64,000 nucleotides of DNA, from NCBI GenBank assembly GCA_007695035.1, contig REEO01000056.1, positions 96,987-160,986 on the forward strand. The letters run 5' to 3'. Numbering within the stretch: position 1 is the first letter of the stretch; each line of letters begins with the position of its first letter. Positions 1 to 10,144 of the stretch are shown piece after piece. The notes below the pieces were generated by a model. The model worked only from the letters and a program-made list of their open reading frames with translations. It was not told where the DNA came from and made no database searches. The position numbers and the translations under genes were made by a program. This DNA is from Saprospirales bacterium. Its GTDB lineage: Bacteria; Bacteroidota; Bacteroidia; Chitinophagales; Saprospiraceae.

Positions 1-738
1 ATGTCAACAATTCGTACTTGGAGAATCAACAATGCGGATGTTCCGGTTAAAATTGTTTACGAAAACAGGCGCAATGCACGATTTTCTCTGACTTCGAGTT
101 CTTTCGTAATTCGCATACCCCGTTTTGCAACTGCGCAAACCAAATCTGAAATGAAAGAATCCGGAAAAAGGTGGATCGAATCCACTATTTCCCGGAAACC
201 TGACCTCCTGAATTTATTCGCACAAAGAATCTACAGGGACGGAGATTGCATTTGTACTTTTGATCGAGAAATTGAGGTTACTGTCAACAGGGGGGCCAGC
301 CAGAATGGCCTTTCACTCTCACTCAAATCAAATATTCTCGCCATCAACACTGGCCAACCGGATGTTAAAGAATTGGAAGGTGAAGGGGTTTCAAAGACCG
401 TCCAAAAGGCCTTTGCGAAGATTTACAATATGCTGGTAACGAAAAGAGCGCAAGACCTGGCTGAGGAAAAAGAGCTTCCTACCTTTGAGAAATTGCGGCT
501 GACATACATGAGTTCGCGTTGGGGTTCTTGCTCATCGAAAAAGGGAAATCTGAGCATCAACACGAAATTGTTACTCGCACCTGCTGAGGTATTGGATTCA
601 GTAATTATTCACGAGCTGGGCCATTTGGTTTACGCGGATCACAGCAAAAATTTTTGGAAATTGATCGATGAAAAGGACCCGTATCATCGTCGGCACAGCA
701 ATTGGCTGAAAACAAATGGGACTAGACTTCAGTTATGA
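1..738 (+). CDS. YgjP-like (SprT/DUF45) zinc metallopeptidase
   Basis: A 245-residue protein of the M48-related YgjP/DUF45 family, predicted to be a soluble cytoplasmic zinc metallopeptidase of unknown substrate. The family signature is seen near residues 170-225: a WGSC-SxxGNLSINxKLLLAP block, then HELGHLVYADHSKNFW, which carries the HExxH zinc site and the conserved HSxxFW that follows. The N-terminal half has the beta-rich fold usual for the family, and no signal peptide is seen. The window begins exactly at this ATG, so an upstream start or operon partner cannot be judged. The 140 bp after it hold no gene. Assignment is by motif; the physiological role is unknown. Confidence 0.85.
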   Translation: MSTIRTWRINNADVPVKIVYENRRNARFSLTSSSFVIRIPRFATAQTKSEMKESGKRWIESTISRKPDLLNLFAQRIYRDGDCICTFDREIEVTVNRGASQNGLSLSLKSNILAINTGQPDVKELEGEGVSKTVQKAFAKIYNMLVTKRAQDLAEEKELPTFEKLRLTYMSSRWGSCSSKKGNLSINTKLLLAPAEVLDSVIIHELGHLVYADHSKNFWKLIDEKDPYHRRHSNWLKTNGTRLQL

Positions 739-878
739 TTGCCATCGTTTGCTCTATAGGAAAGTGTGGAATGTGGCGCATTTTTTGCCCCTCCGCACTA
801 AAACGGGATTGGGTAACCAATAAATCACCATATTTGTGGTTCGAAGAAAATAATATCACCACGCAGGACTGAAAAACT

Positions 879-1691
879 ATGAATCAGGTCGATAGAAAAC
901 TACTTTACAACAAAACCTACTACAAGGGTGAAGAATATCCCTGGGTGGTTCTGGTACATGGTGCCGGAGGAAGTTCTGCAATTTGGTTTAAGCAGTTGCG
1001 GGCCTACCGCGACAATTTTAATATTTTGATGGTGGATCTCAGGGGACACGGTAAATCCGCCGACGTTTTTACGGAGTGGACCAACAAAAAACGCTACACT
1101 TTCCGCGAGGTTAGCCAGGATGTGATCGATGTACTGGACCACCACGGAATTAAAAAAGCCCACTTCGTAGGGATATCACTGGGAACGATTATTATCCGCG
1201 TCATTGGTGAATTGTACCCCGATCGGGTAAATTCAATGGTGATGGGTGGTGCCATTATTCGATTCAATACCAGGTCCCGTTTTTTGCTTTGGATTGCACG
1301 TCAAATTAAGCACTTTGTTCCTTTCATTTGGATATACCGAATATACGCCTGGATTCTTTTGCCGAAAAAGCGCCACTCAGAGTCCAGGAACCTGTTTGTT
1401 CGAGAAGCCAAAAAACTCTACCAAAAGGAATTTCTGCGGTGGATTCGCATTACCACCAACATCAATCCCATTATGAAATATTTCAGGGAGCGAGAATTGA
1501 GAATTCCCGCACTATACCTTATGGGCGATGAAGATTATATGTTTTTACCCTCCGTAAAAACGCTAGTCCAAAAACACAATCACTCTATTTTGAGTGTGAT
1601 CACCGACAGTGGTCACGTCTGCAATGTTGATCAGCCGGCTGAATTCAACCGGATCTCAATTGATTTTATCCAACAGCACTCCAGAGGCTGA
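879..1691 (+). CDS. Alpha/beta hydrolase
   Basis: A 270-residue alpha/beta-hydrolase-fold protein, likely a cytoplasmic esterase or lipase-like enzyme. Seen: the oxyanion-hole HGAGGSS near residue 27, a DLRGHGKS strand-turn near 53-60, the nucleophile elbow GISLGT with Ser100, an acid loop GDEDYMF near 217 and a C-terminal GHVCNVDQP that supplies the catalytic His. A basic, aromatic-rich cap segment (about residues 135-190) is unusually rich in Arg, Lys and Trp and may touch a membrane surface. The gene stands alone, convergent with the metalloprotease gene downstream. The family is too broad to name a substrate. Confidence 0.85.
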   Translation: MNQVDRKLLYNKTYYKGEEYPWVVLVHGAGGSSAIWFKQLRAYRDNFNILMVDLRGHGKSADVFTEWTNKKRYTFREVSQDVIDVLDHHGIKKAHFVGISLGTIIIRVIGELYPDRVNSMVMGGAIIRFNTRSRFLLWIARQIKHFVPFIWIYRIYAWILLPKKRHSESRNLFVREAKKLYQKEFLRWIRITTNINPIMKYFRERELRIPALYLMGDEDYMFLPSVKTLVQKHNHSILSVITDSGHVCNVDQPAEFNRISIDFIQQHSRG

Positions 1692-1715
1692 AAATCTAAA
1701 CACTGATCGGTTTTA

Positions 1716-3032
1716 TTACCGCTGTATCATAAGTTTTTCAACTCCGAGCAATTCTCCTGTTTTGCGATTGGATATTCTGAATAAATACATCCCCCTGCTT
1801 TGATTGGCCAGGTCGATGGACTGCATTTCAGAAAGATCGGAACTATCCTTTATCAAGCGGCCCATGCTATCAAAAACCTGAAGTCGAAGATGTTGGTGTG
1901 AGGATCCACCGATAGCGAGATTTACCTCGTTGGAGCTAACCGGGTTAGGAAATAGCCTGAAGTTGGGGCTCGCGGTTCTTATTTCTTCGGTACTTGTCGG
2001 TTCTTCAATCAAACCCCTGCGTGGACCTTCAATTACCGCGCGCATTATGGCTATTTGCCCAAGGGTAAAGCTGTTCATACAGCGTTCATCTGAGTAGTCC
2101 ATGTAATTTTCAATCATGTCCGGCAGGTCTTCGATCGGATCGATGCAGGTGTTTCTGGTGGTATCGCATGCCCATTCAGAAGAACTCGATTGATTGGGAG
2201 TATCTTCCACTCCATCGTCTTCCAAACACCCATCTCCAAAAAGAGCATCTCCCCAAATATGGCGAAGGCCGAGATAGTGACCAACTTCATGGGTAGCAGT
2301 TCGACCGTATCCACTGACAGGCTCACCAATTCCGGGATCAATCGTAAGCTCATTGTTTCTTCCAAAAATCCGGTAATCCACCACCACCCCATCGAAAGCT
2401 GGATTGGGTGCAGAAGATCCTTCTGGCCAGTGGTCCAAACCAGCCGGAGGATAGGCATAACCCAAAACCTGACCTAAGGGAATTCCAAATACAGTAAGTG
2501 GTTGCAACTTGCAAACCCAAATATTGAGATACTGCTCAGTGTCCCAGCCTACACTACCCTGGATAGAATCTTTTACCTGATCGGGCAAACCCGTCAGAGT
2601 AGGGGTGAACTCTGCGTTGGTCTGTACACGCTCTATGGCAACCAACTCAAATTCAATTCCTGGGTCGCCAACTCTGTCGGCAAAAATGGTGCGAATATTG
2701 TCCGCATCAGCGTTCATGCGTCGAAAATCTTCATTAAGGGTTTCTATCTGGTTGAAAACAATAGAATCATGAAGATTCTCCTCTTCCTCTTTCCACACAA
2801 TGTGTACAACAACCGGGATGGTATAGATTTCCTGGCCGCGATAGGGTTGAATTGCGTGCGATCTTGCCTCTTCAAAAGTTTTTTGTACCACATCGAGGTA
2901 TCCGGGATAATTCCTCTCCATTTGCGACTTGAGAATTCCGTCACCACAGATCATCATCTGTGAGTCAGCCGAATTATACAAGCCAAAAGACATCATAAAA
3001 GTAAGGGCGGAAATCAGTAAACTTTTTTTCAT
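1716..3032 (-). CDS. Secreted M43 (pappalysin-like) zinc metalloprotease with T9SS sorting domain
   Basis: A 438-residue secreted protease. The start was set at the ATG in front of MKKSLLISALTFMMSFG, which gives a clean signal peptide; the open frame runs 30 codons further upstream without protein-like content. The catalytic domain has HEVGHYLGLRHIWGD (HExxHxxGxxH zinc site) followed by a Met-turn MDYSDERCMNSF, as in M43 pappalysins and cytophagalysins. Paired Cys residues around the zinc site suggest disulfides. The last 75 residues match a type A type IX secretion sorting domain (LFPNPVSSN..., a VFDSMGRLI-like strand, a RGMYLFRI strand). It is therefore probably exported by Sec, moved across the outer membrane by the T9SS and surface-attached or released. 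The substrate is unknown. Confidence 0.9.
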   Translation of the reverse strand: MKKSLLISALTFMMSFGLYNSADSQMMICGDGILKSQMERNYPGYLDVVQKTFEEARSHAIQPYRGQEIYTIPVVVHIVWKEEEENLHDSIVFNQIETLNEDFRRMNADADNIRTIFADRVGDPGIEFELVAIERVQTNAEFTPTLTGLPDQVKDSIQGSVGWDTEQYLNIWVCKLQPLTVFGIPLGQVLGYAYPPAGLDHWPEGSSAPNPAFDGVVVDYRIFGRNNELTIDPGIGEPVSGYGRTATHEVGHYLGLRHIWGDALFGDGCLEDDGVEDTPNQSSSSEWACDTTRNTCIDPIEDLPDMIENYMDYSDERCMNSFTLGQIAIMRAVIEGPRRGLIEEPTSTEEIRTASPNFRLFPNPVSSNEVNLAIGGSSHQHLRLQVFDSMGRLIKDSSDLSEMQSIDLANQSRGMYLFRISNRKTGELLGVEKLMIQR

Positions 3033-3326
3033 GAATCCTATTTTTTGATAGTTGATAAGATATAGTCGCTGCAAATTAATGATTTTAATGCTTATTGTAA
3101 GCCGAATCAGTGGATATTCCATAAAATCTACTTTTTTTTAGACAAAGTCTCCTATTGCCTCGACATAATATGGGGCTGGTCTTATTGCTTTGTCTAACTT
3201 TGGTTCACGGTACATTTTTTCCTTAAAGGATTAAGTTATCTCTATTTGAAAGTTGATGTTAGCATTGTAGAATAGCCGGTCATGGTATTGAAATTGAGCG
3301 AGAGGCTGAAACACTAAATTTTTTCA

Positions 3327-4448
3327 ATGACAAGGACTTGTTTATTATTGGTGATGTTGGTATTTTTTCTGACGGAGAGTTGGGAGCTGAAAGGCCAATC
3401 ATCAGACCCTGTATTTACAGATAAGCAAGAATGGGCTTTGGGTTTGCGAGCAGGTACAGGATTACTAATCGCCCACAAGGAAGAACTCAAATACCTCAAT
3501 ACCGGCATGTACCACTCCCTGGAACTCAATTATGAAAAGAGGGTTGACGGCAGTCATCGGTGGCACAATATCTACAATTATCCATCCTATGGGTTTTCTG
3601 CTATTTTTTCATACCACGGGGACAGAGAAAAAGTGGGTAACTCATTATCGCTATCCACTTTTTTAAGCCTCCCATTGGTGAGAGCTTCAAAGGATCACAA
3701 TATCAATTTGAAATTGGCAGGAGGTGGTGTTTATGTGCAAAACCCCTTTGACCCTTTAGAAAATCACCGAAACCTTGCCATTAGCACGCATTTGAATATT
3801 TTTGTTCAGTTGATGATTGAATATGGTTATCGACTCAATGAAGATTGGGACGCCTCACTGGGTGTACAGTTTAATCACTTCTCGAATGGATCCTACCTCA
3901 AACCCAATACGGGTATTAATTACGCCATGGTTTCAGCTGGCTTAAGCCGGGTGTTCAACAGAGATCAAAGAGCGTCGGAAATCAGAGACAGATACATACC
4001 CAAGACAGAATGGAATGTCATGGCTAGTGGCTCGCTCAGGTCCCCACACATCAATTCCAGTTCCCAATTTGCGGTAGGCACGCTCAACTTCCATTTCAAC
4101 CGCCGGTTCAGCCGAAAGTTTTTTGCAACGGTAGGCACCGACCTGGTGTACAATGCTGCCAACAGGAGAGATCTGGAGATCAGATACTCAAAAAGTCCCT
4201 CGCGGACGGATGATTTCCAACTGGGTGTTTTTGGCGGTGTGGGGATGCGTTTTGGAAAGTCCAGTATTGTGTTGACAAAGGGTTACACTGCTGTGAGTTA
4301 TTCTGGTCCCACTGCAGGGATTTATCACCGCTTTGCCTTTAGGCGACAATTTAGACCAGATTTTTTCTACCACATAGGGATTTTTTCAAACTACTTCAAG
4401 GCCAACTTCCTGGATGTTGGTTTGGGATACACAATTAACGCAAAATGA
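3327..4448 (+). CDS. Acyloxyacyl hydrolase / PagL-like lipid A deacylase
   Basis: A 373-residue outer-membrane beta-barrel protein with an N-terminal signal peptide ending near KGQSS. It resembles the Bacteroidota acyloxyacyl hydrolase (PagL-type) family, whose members remove an acyl chain from lipid A. The family signature is the strand HFSNGSYLKPNTGINYAMVSAGLS near residues 187-210, carrying the His-Ser pair of the PagL active site. Alternating aromatic strands and the terminal Y/F-rich strand fit a barrel. It is longer than proteobacterial PagL (about 150-190 residues), which is normal for Bacteroidota homologues. The downstream GIN-domain lipoprotein overlaps it by an ATGA junction, so the two are co-translated. 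Confidence 0.8.
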   Translation: MTRTCLLLVMLVFFLTESWELKGQSSDPVFTDKQEWALGLRAGTGLLIAHKEELKYLNTGMYHSLELNYEKRVDGSHRWHNIYNYPSYGFSAIFSYHGDREKVGNSLSLSTFLSLPLVRASKDHNINLKLAGGGVYVQNPFDPLENHRNLAISTHLNIFVQLMIEYGYRLNEDWDASLGVQFNHFSNGSYLKPNTGINYAMVSAGLSRVFNRDQRASEIRDRYIPKTEWNVMASGSLRSPHINSSSQFAVGTLNFHFNRRFSRKFFATVGTDLVYNAANRRDLEIRYSKSPSRTDDFQLGVFGGVGMRFGKSSIVLTKGYTAVSYSGPTAGIYHRFAFRRQFRPDFFYHIGIFSNYFKANFLDVGLGYTINAK

Positions 4449-5194
4449 GATTCTGGATAAATGCAAAGATTTTGGGGACTCTATTGATGACTGCCCTGGT
4501 TTTTTTCTCCTGCAATGCAGACAAGTGTTTTAATTCCACTGGTCCTATCGATGAGATGGAGATTGAAATTGGACCCATCGATAAAATAACTGTTTCGGAT
4601 TATATTGACTTGCGAGTGGTGCAGTCCGATGAAGAAAAGGCCATTTTGCGCGCGGGTGCCAATGTAATTGAGCATATTTCAGTGGATTATCAAAGTGAGG
4701 GAGCGGGTCATATCACCATAAGCGATTTGAATAAATGCCGGTGGTTGCGCAACATGGAAAAAAGGCCAGAGGTGGAAATCCACACACCTCATCTCAGCAA
4801 AATCAATTTTTTTAGCCACGGAGATCTTGTAGCTGAAGATTGGAATCTATCACATTTGGAAGTGGAGAGTCTCAGATCGGGCAGAGATTTTTACATCGGG
4901 GGTGAAATTGACACTTTGAGATTTTTACTGGAAAAAGGCTCGCCGGACCTTTATTTGACTGGAAATAGTGACTTTGTCTTCATCTATCACTTTGGTTCCG
5001 GTTTTGTCTATGCCGAAGAACTCATCGCAAACAGAATCCACTTACACCACAATAGCACCGGAGATTTTCACATATTTCCCATTGAGGAGTTATTCGCTGA
5101 AATACATGGCAGGGGCAACGTATATTACTACAATGAACCGAATGAAATGGGTGGACCAATCATAGGAAGCGGTCGTATTTTGCCAGGTAATTAA
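4445..5194 (+). CDS. Lipoprotein with DUF2807 / head-GIN domain
   Basis: A 249-residue lipoprotein. The N-terminus has a hydrophobic segment and lipobox ending in FFSC, so it should be lipidated and envelope-located. The body is made of short repeating beta-strand units (for example HITISD, PHLSKINFFSHGDLV, HLHHNSTGDFHIF, VYYYNEPNEMGGPIIGSGRI) typical of the DUF2807 putative auto-transporter adhesin head GIN fold, a right-handed parallel beta structure common in Bacteroidota. Molecular function is not known for the family. Its start overlaps the stop of the PagL-like gene by 4 nt, indicating translational coupling. Confidence 0.75.
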   Translation: MRFWINAKILGTLLMTALVFFSCNADKCFNSTGPIDEMEIEIGPIDKITVSDYIDLRVVQSDEEKAILRAGANVIEHISVDYQSEGAGHITISDLNKCRWLRNMEKRPEVEIHTPHLSKINFFSHGDLVAEDWNLSHLEVESLRSGRDFYIGGEIDTLRFLLEKGSPDLYLTGNSDFVFIYHFGSGFVYAEELIANRIHLHHNSTGDFHIFPIEELFAEIHGRGNVYYYNEPNEMGGPIIGSGRILPGN

Positions 5195-5230
5195 AGATGG
5201 GTGGTAAGTCAATCAACTAGCTCGAATGCG

Positions 5231-7672
5231 TCAAAAAACAGCATCCTGACCACCATTCATGTCAGGCTCCCTTCTTTCCGACCTGTCCTGGTATCCCCTG
5301 AAACGCCAGGTAAATGATAGATTCAATACCCGGCTCTCCCTCTCAAAATAACGACGCTGGTCGAAATTAGCACTTTGTGTATTGAGCGTGAAATTTTGTG
5401 TTTGAAAAACATCCGATAAACTCAGACTTACAGTGGCATTGCGATTGAGGACCTCTCTCCTCATTCCAATGTTGACTGAAAACCTGGAGTCAATGGACCC
5501 CTGTGGAAGTACAATGGGTCCGCGGTAGTTGGCGATCAACTGGAAAGAAAACCAGTCCCGCACTCTGGTGTTTCCCATCAAGTTAAGGGTCCAGGAGAAT
5601 CTCGAATTGGAGTAACTACCCTCACTATCCTCCCCGGTTATCCTGCTGTAAAATGCACTACTTGTCAGCGAAATATCGGTATTTGAATCGAGGAATAACT
5701 GCTTGACGACCTCCATACCCGAGTTCCTGCGGGTATCTGCATTGGTCCAGGTTACCACCGACGATCTCTCTTGAAAAAGCTCGTAAACCCGGGTAAAAGT
5801 ATTTTCTGCATGGCGGTGAAAAACTGAAGCGGTCAGGAAAAAATCATCCCACATTTTATCAAAGGAAAGTTCGTAATTATCGGTGTACTGCGGTTGCAAA
5901 TAGGGGTTTCCCAATCTCAGATTGAGCAAGTCCTGCGCATTGAGAAATGGCATCAACCTCCACATATTTGGTCTGCTAATTCTACGGCTGTAACTTGCCT
6001 GTAAAATGGTGTTTTCGGCCAGCTCATAAGTGAGAAAAAAGGAGGGAAACAAATCGAAGTAATTGTTAACATGTACAGAATCAATCCGTGGTTGAAAAGA
6101 CTCTGTGGTGGTGTATTCTGCCCTAAGTCCTGCCTGATAACCCCAGGGTCCGGTATTACCACTCAGGATGAGATACCCTGCGTGAACGTCCTCATCAAAG
6201 TAAAACTGATTGGTGAGAAGGTCGTTACGCTTAAATTCTTCATTGTCAAAATCGAAATCCTCGAAAATTTGCTCTCTGAACTCGCTGGATAAAGTAGATT
6301 TCCAACCTGCCTCAAAATTAAAGTCCCACAAGGGCATGGAAAAGTCTGCTTGTAAAAGTGTCAAATCTCTTTCGACGGGACGCTCATAGGTCTGCAGTTC
6401 ACGCTTGGAGGGGACCGGTAAGTCGCTTTCATCCCTGAATTCCTGGTCAAAATACTCTATGCGGTCCTGATCGGAATAGGAATGCGTGGCCATCAAACTA
6501 AGTTCGTAACCCTCTCTTCCTAAGTTGGTTTGAAAAGCCAGACCGCCTTCCAAACTGATTCTGGACTGATCTTCTTCTAAAAAGCGGATGTAGGCACTGT
6601 CCTGTTACTCAGATGCGTCCAAACTCCTAATCTGGTAAAGTCGCTCTCTATCTCTTGATCGATGGTTTATGGAGGAAAAGAAGGTTAGACTGGTGTTCTC
6701 ATTGAATTGATACTCAATGGCGGGTCTAACAAGATGTGTGCGGTCCCAATTTTCCGTGTCGTATTCCTGGTCTAGTATGGGAGATACATCCCCTCTGAAA
6801 CTTTCTCGCCAACTTTCACTATACTCCCATCGCTCGCGGTACTGAAAATTGTAACCAAGGCTAAAGTTCCAACCATTGCTCCTGTAGTTGAGATTGAGAC
6901 CAGTATTGAGTTTATTTCCCGTTCCTGCGCCTACATTTATTTGTCCGTTCAGTCCGTAGAGTTCTGATTCATTGAGAATAATGTTGATGATTCCCCCCAC
7001 ACCCTCGGCGTCAAATCTGGCTGCAGGATTGGTAATAACTTCCACGCTTTTAATTGCATTAGCCGGGTATTGCTCCAGTATAGATTCCGTGTCGTCCGAA
7101 GTTAAATTGGTGGGTCTTCCATTGATATAAATGAGGAGGTTTGAACTGCCTCTAAGGTTTATTTGGCCCTCTTCATCCACTTGAATGGAAGGAAGGGTTT
7201 GCAACAATTGAATGGCCGTACCTCCGTCGGCTGCAATGGTGTTTTCCACATCGTAAGTTCGTTTGTCTATTTCAGACCGAAACATCAAAGCCGCTGCTTC
7301 AACCGATATTTCAGCAAGGTTTTCAGCCGCTTCTACAAGTTCAATTTCCCCTAAATCCACCCCTTCCGGTGCAGCAGTGACAGTTAAATAAAGTGTTTGA
7401 TAACCCAGATAAGATATCCTTAGCAAATAGTCTTCATTGGCAGAAATAGAGAGATCAAATTTTCCCTCCAAATCTGTGGTAACACCTGTTATTAAGCTGC
7501 TGTCCGTTTTTAGAAGTACGGCAACGCTGCTAAAATCGACCGGTTCACCGGAATTTACATCGATTACCTGTCCGGTAATCTCACTTGCACTTTGGGAAAA
7601 AAGAGCCTGACCTATTCCGAGGATGGAAATCAGAAATAGTAATCGAGGAAACTGAAGTAATCGTCCAATCAT
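5231..7672 (-). pseudogene. TonB-type outer-membrane beta-barrel receptor, interrupted by one in-frame TAA
   Basis: Two open stretches on the same strand and in the same frame together make an 813-codon receptor gene. They are separated by a single TAA at 6605-6607. The upstream 355 residues have a signal peptide, a CarboxypepD_reg-like domain (about 30-110) and a plug-like domain with NLLIYINGRP and ITNPAARFDAEGVGGIINI. After the stop the frame reads straight on (QDSAYIRFLEEDQSRISLEGG...) into 457 residues of beta-strands ending in the OMP_b-brl_3 type barrel. A TTG at 6551-6553 is the only nearby in-frame restart. No frameshift is needed. It is either a recent nonsense mutation, a sequence error or a rare readthrough case. 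The convergent GIN lipoprotein gene ends 36 bp away. Confidence 0.85.
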
Positions 7673-7962
7673 TTTTACTTATTCAATACAATATTCTAAA
7701 GTCCTTTAACCACAGAAACAAGTATTTTATTAAAGAATTGAGTACCCTTTTGTTTATGTATAAAGGTCATTTGTGCCATATTGATGGAGGTTTAACACAA
7801 TTTAACACTGAGGTTCGCCTTTTCCACAGGTCTCCAGTAAGTTTACACAGTCCACTTTCAGTGGATTTTTATAATTTAGCATTTTTTCATGCGACGATGC
7901 ATAATTAATGGAAGATTCGGCGCTGAACTGCATGGATTGAAACAAGTAAACGGACCAGATTT
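7673..7962. other. 290-bp divergent intergenic region
   Basis: This gene-free stretch lies between the divergent receptor pseudogene and the AbgT-type gene, so it should hold both promoters. One exact TTTTCCACA 9-mer lies at 7820-7828, the same word that clusters at 13.3-13.6 kb, but here it is isolated. No convincing RNA gene or terminator is seen. Confidence 0.5.
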
Positions 7963-9732
7963 ATGGAAGAGAAGGAAAAGGAACAGCAACCGGTTGTAGG
8001 TGAACCAAAGAAAACCACCTTATTTACGCGGTTTCTGGATTTTGTAGAGTGGTTGGGTAATTTACTGCCACATCCGGTGACTTTATTTGCGCTTTTTGCC
8101 CTTGGTGTCATCCTGATAAGTGGATTGGCAGAGTGGTTGGACTGGAACGCTGAAGACCCCAGACCTGAGGGTGCTCCTGGCAGGGCAGAAGACGGAATAA
8201 TTGAAGCTGTGAGTCTTCTAAACGCAGAGGGTTTTCGGATGATAGTGGAAAACCTAGTCCCCAATTTTACCGGATTTGCTCCACTTGGGGTAGTTTTGGT
8301 AGCATTGCTTGGAGTAGGGGTTTCGGAACGGTCCGGTCTGATTTCAGCCTGCATAAGGGGATTGGTGTTGAAAGCAGCTTCATTTAAGCCTAGTATTAAG
8401 GAGTATGAGTTTAGCTTTTACCCGTTTGAGGAAAAAAATACATTGTTGGTTTTTGTGAATTACATTCTGCTTCCATTGCGGTACGGATGGTATTTGATTA
8501 GAAAGACGTTTAACCGGGTTTCTAGATTTGTAATGACTCCCAAAAACCTGGTGACCATTGCCATTTGCTTCGCAGCCGTGGTTTCCAACACGGCCTCAGA
8601 AATGGGTTATGTCGTATTGGTTCCCCTTGCAGCTGTAATTTTCTACTCCATGGGAAGACATCCGCTCGCTGGTTTGGCTTGTGGATTTGCTTGTGTATCA
8701 GGGGGTTACAGTGCCAATATTTTGATCGGGACCATCGATCCGCTTTTGGCCGGTCTCACCCAGGAAGCTGCCAACATTATAGACCCAGATTACGAAGTGC
8801 ACGCAGCGGTCAACTACTACTTTATGTTGATTAGTACTTTCATGATAACCCTTGTGGGAACTTTTGTAACGCTTTATATTGTAGAGCCAAAGTTGGGAAA
8901 ATACGACCCATCGATTGCCATGGAAGACCTCTCAGACCAATCGATCATGAACCCATTGACCAAAAAGGAAATAAGAGCACTTATAATTACCGGTATTACA
9001 TTGGTAATCATGCTGGGGCTTTTGGCACTCACCATACTGCCTGAAAATGGAGTGCTGCGAAATCCGGAGACGGGCGAAACTTTGAATTCACCTTTTTTCA
9101 GGGGGATAGTGACCTTTATTTTCATCTTCTTTCTGATTCCCGGTTTTGTGTATGGTCGTTTTGCGGGAACCATGAAGAATGACCGGGATATCATTGATGG
9201 CATGGCCAATGCAATGTCCACACTGGGTCTTTACATTGTGATCGTTTTCTTTGCTGCACAGTTTGTAGCATTTTTTGGATGGAGTAACCTCGGGCAAATT
9301 TTCGCTGTGAAAGGTGCAGAGTTCTTAACGGATATTGGACTTACAGGACCGGAGGTATTTATAGGTTTTATCCTTATTTCCGGTTCGGTTAATTTGATGT
9401 TGGGTTCAGCATCTGCGCAGTGGGCTGTTACGGCTCCTATTTTTGTGCCAATGCTTATGCTGATTGGATACAGCCCGGAAGTAATTCAGGCGGCATATCG
9501 GATAGGGGATTCGGTGACAAACATCATCACCCCCATGATGAGTTATTTCGGGCTGATTCTAGCCTTTGCCAATAAGTACGACAAAGACCTGGGAATTGGT
9601 ACCATTATCAGTATGATGCTACCTTATTCCATATTCTTTTTCGTGGGCTGGATGATTTTGTTCTTCGTCTGGGTATTTGGTTTGGGAATGCCCGTTGGAC
9701 CGGATGCACCAACTTATTACATCATTGATTGA
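7963..9732 (+). CDS. AbgT-family transporter
   Basis: A 589-residue inner-membrane protein of the AbgT family, members of which import p-aminobenzoyl-glutamate or export sulfonamides using an ion gradient. The cytoplasmic N-terminus is followed by the family opening segment FLDFVEWLGNLLPHPVTLFALFALGVI. The core contains VSNTASEMGYVVLVPLAAVIF, SGGYSANILIG, the LMLGSASAQWAVTAPIFVPMLML segment and GDSVTNIITPMMSYFGLIL, all of which are hallmarks of AbgT hairpins and unwound helices. An extra charged loop at about residues 140-165 precedes TM4. The alkyltransferase-like gene follows within 14 bp, so both may share a transcript. Confidence 0.9.
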   Translation: MEEKEKEQQPVVGEPKKTTLFTRFLDFVEWLGNLLPHPVTLFALFALGVILISGLAEWLDWNAEDPRPEGAPGRAEDGIIEAVSLLNAEGFRMIVENLVPNFTGFAPLGVVLVALLGVGVSERSGLISACIRGLVLKAASFKPSIKEYEFSFYPFEEKNTLLVFVNYILLPLRYGWYLIRKTFNRVSRFVMTPKNLVTIAICFAAVVSNTASEMGYVVLVPLAAVIFYSMGRHPLAGLACGFACVSGGYSANILIGTIDPLLAGLTQEAANIIDPDYEVHAAVNYYFMLISTFMITLVGTFVTLYIVEPKLGKYDPSIAMEDLSDQSIMNPLTKKEIRALIITGITLVIMLGLLALTILPENGVLRNPETGETLNSPFFRGIVTFIFIFFLIPGFVYGRFAGTMKNDRDIIDGMANAMSTLGLYIVIVFFAAQFVAFFGWSNLGQIFAVKGAEFLTDIGLTGPEVFIGFILISGSVNLMLGSASAQWAVTAPIFVPMLMLIGYSPEVIQAAYRIGDSVTNIITPMMSYFGLILAFANKYDKDLGIGTIISMMLPYSIFFFVGWMILFFVWVFGLGMPVGPDAPTYYIID

Positions 9733-9746
9733 TCAAGCCAGGACTT

Positions 9747-10067
9747 ATGCACTTCTACGATAAGGTGTATGCTGTGGTAGAAAGAATTCCACCGGGCAGG
9801 GTAACGACCTATGGACTGATAGCTGACTTTCTGGCTTTAGGTTCAGCCAGGATGGTGGGATGGGCATTGAATCAGAGTCACAAATCAGGGCTCGATATTC
9901 CCGCGCATCGGGTAGTTAATCGTAAGGGAGAACTCAGTGGCAGAGCACATTTTCCGGGAGAAGGAGTTATGCAACAGCGACTGGAAGCTGAAAATATTGA
10001 AATTACTGACCACAGGGTAAAAGATTTTAATAATCTGCTTTGGAATCCCTCGGAACACCTGCTTTGA
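9747..10067 (+). CDS. MGMT-fold alkyltransferase-like protein (ATL) lacking the acceptor Cys
   Basis: A 106-residue protein with the DNA-binding domain fold of O6-alkylguanine-DNA alkyltransferase. The ATG at 9747 was chosen because it gives the usual N-terminus MHFYDKVYAVVERIPPGRVTTYG; a TTG six codons upstream is also open. The motif that is PCHRV in true alkyltransferases reads PAHRV (residues 52-56), so the acceptor cysteine is Ala53. ATL proteins with Trp or Ala at this place bind O6-alkylguanine lesions and hand them to nucleotide excision repair rather than reverse them. The helix-turn-helix with the Arg finger (SARMVGWAL) is present. A repair-sensing role is inferred from the family. 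Confidence 0.85.
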   Translation: MHFYDKVYAVVERIPPGRVTTYGLIADFLALGSARMVGWALNQSHKSGLDIPAHRVVNRKGELSGRAHFPGEGVMQQRLEAENIEITDHRVKDFNNLLWNPSEHLL

Positions 10068-10144
10068 TTATTACAAAAGACCTTGTATCAATTTAGCCAT
10101 TTGTAAATGAGATAATTACGCCAAGAACATTTTTGAAAGAAAGT

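Noticed and set aside
7820..7828. Isolated TTTTCCACA in the AbgT upstream region as a second origin
   Set aside because: It is a single copy without nearby variants; similar isolated copies at 20434 and 30673 lie inside genes.
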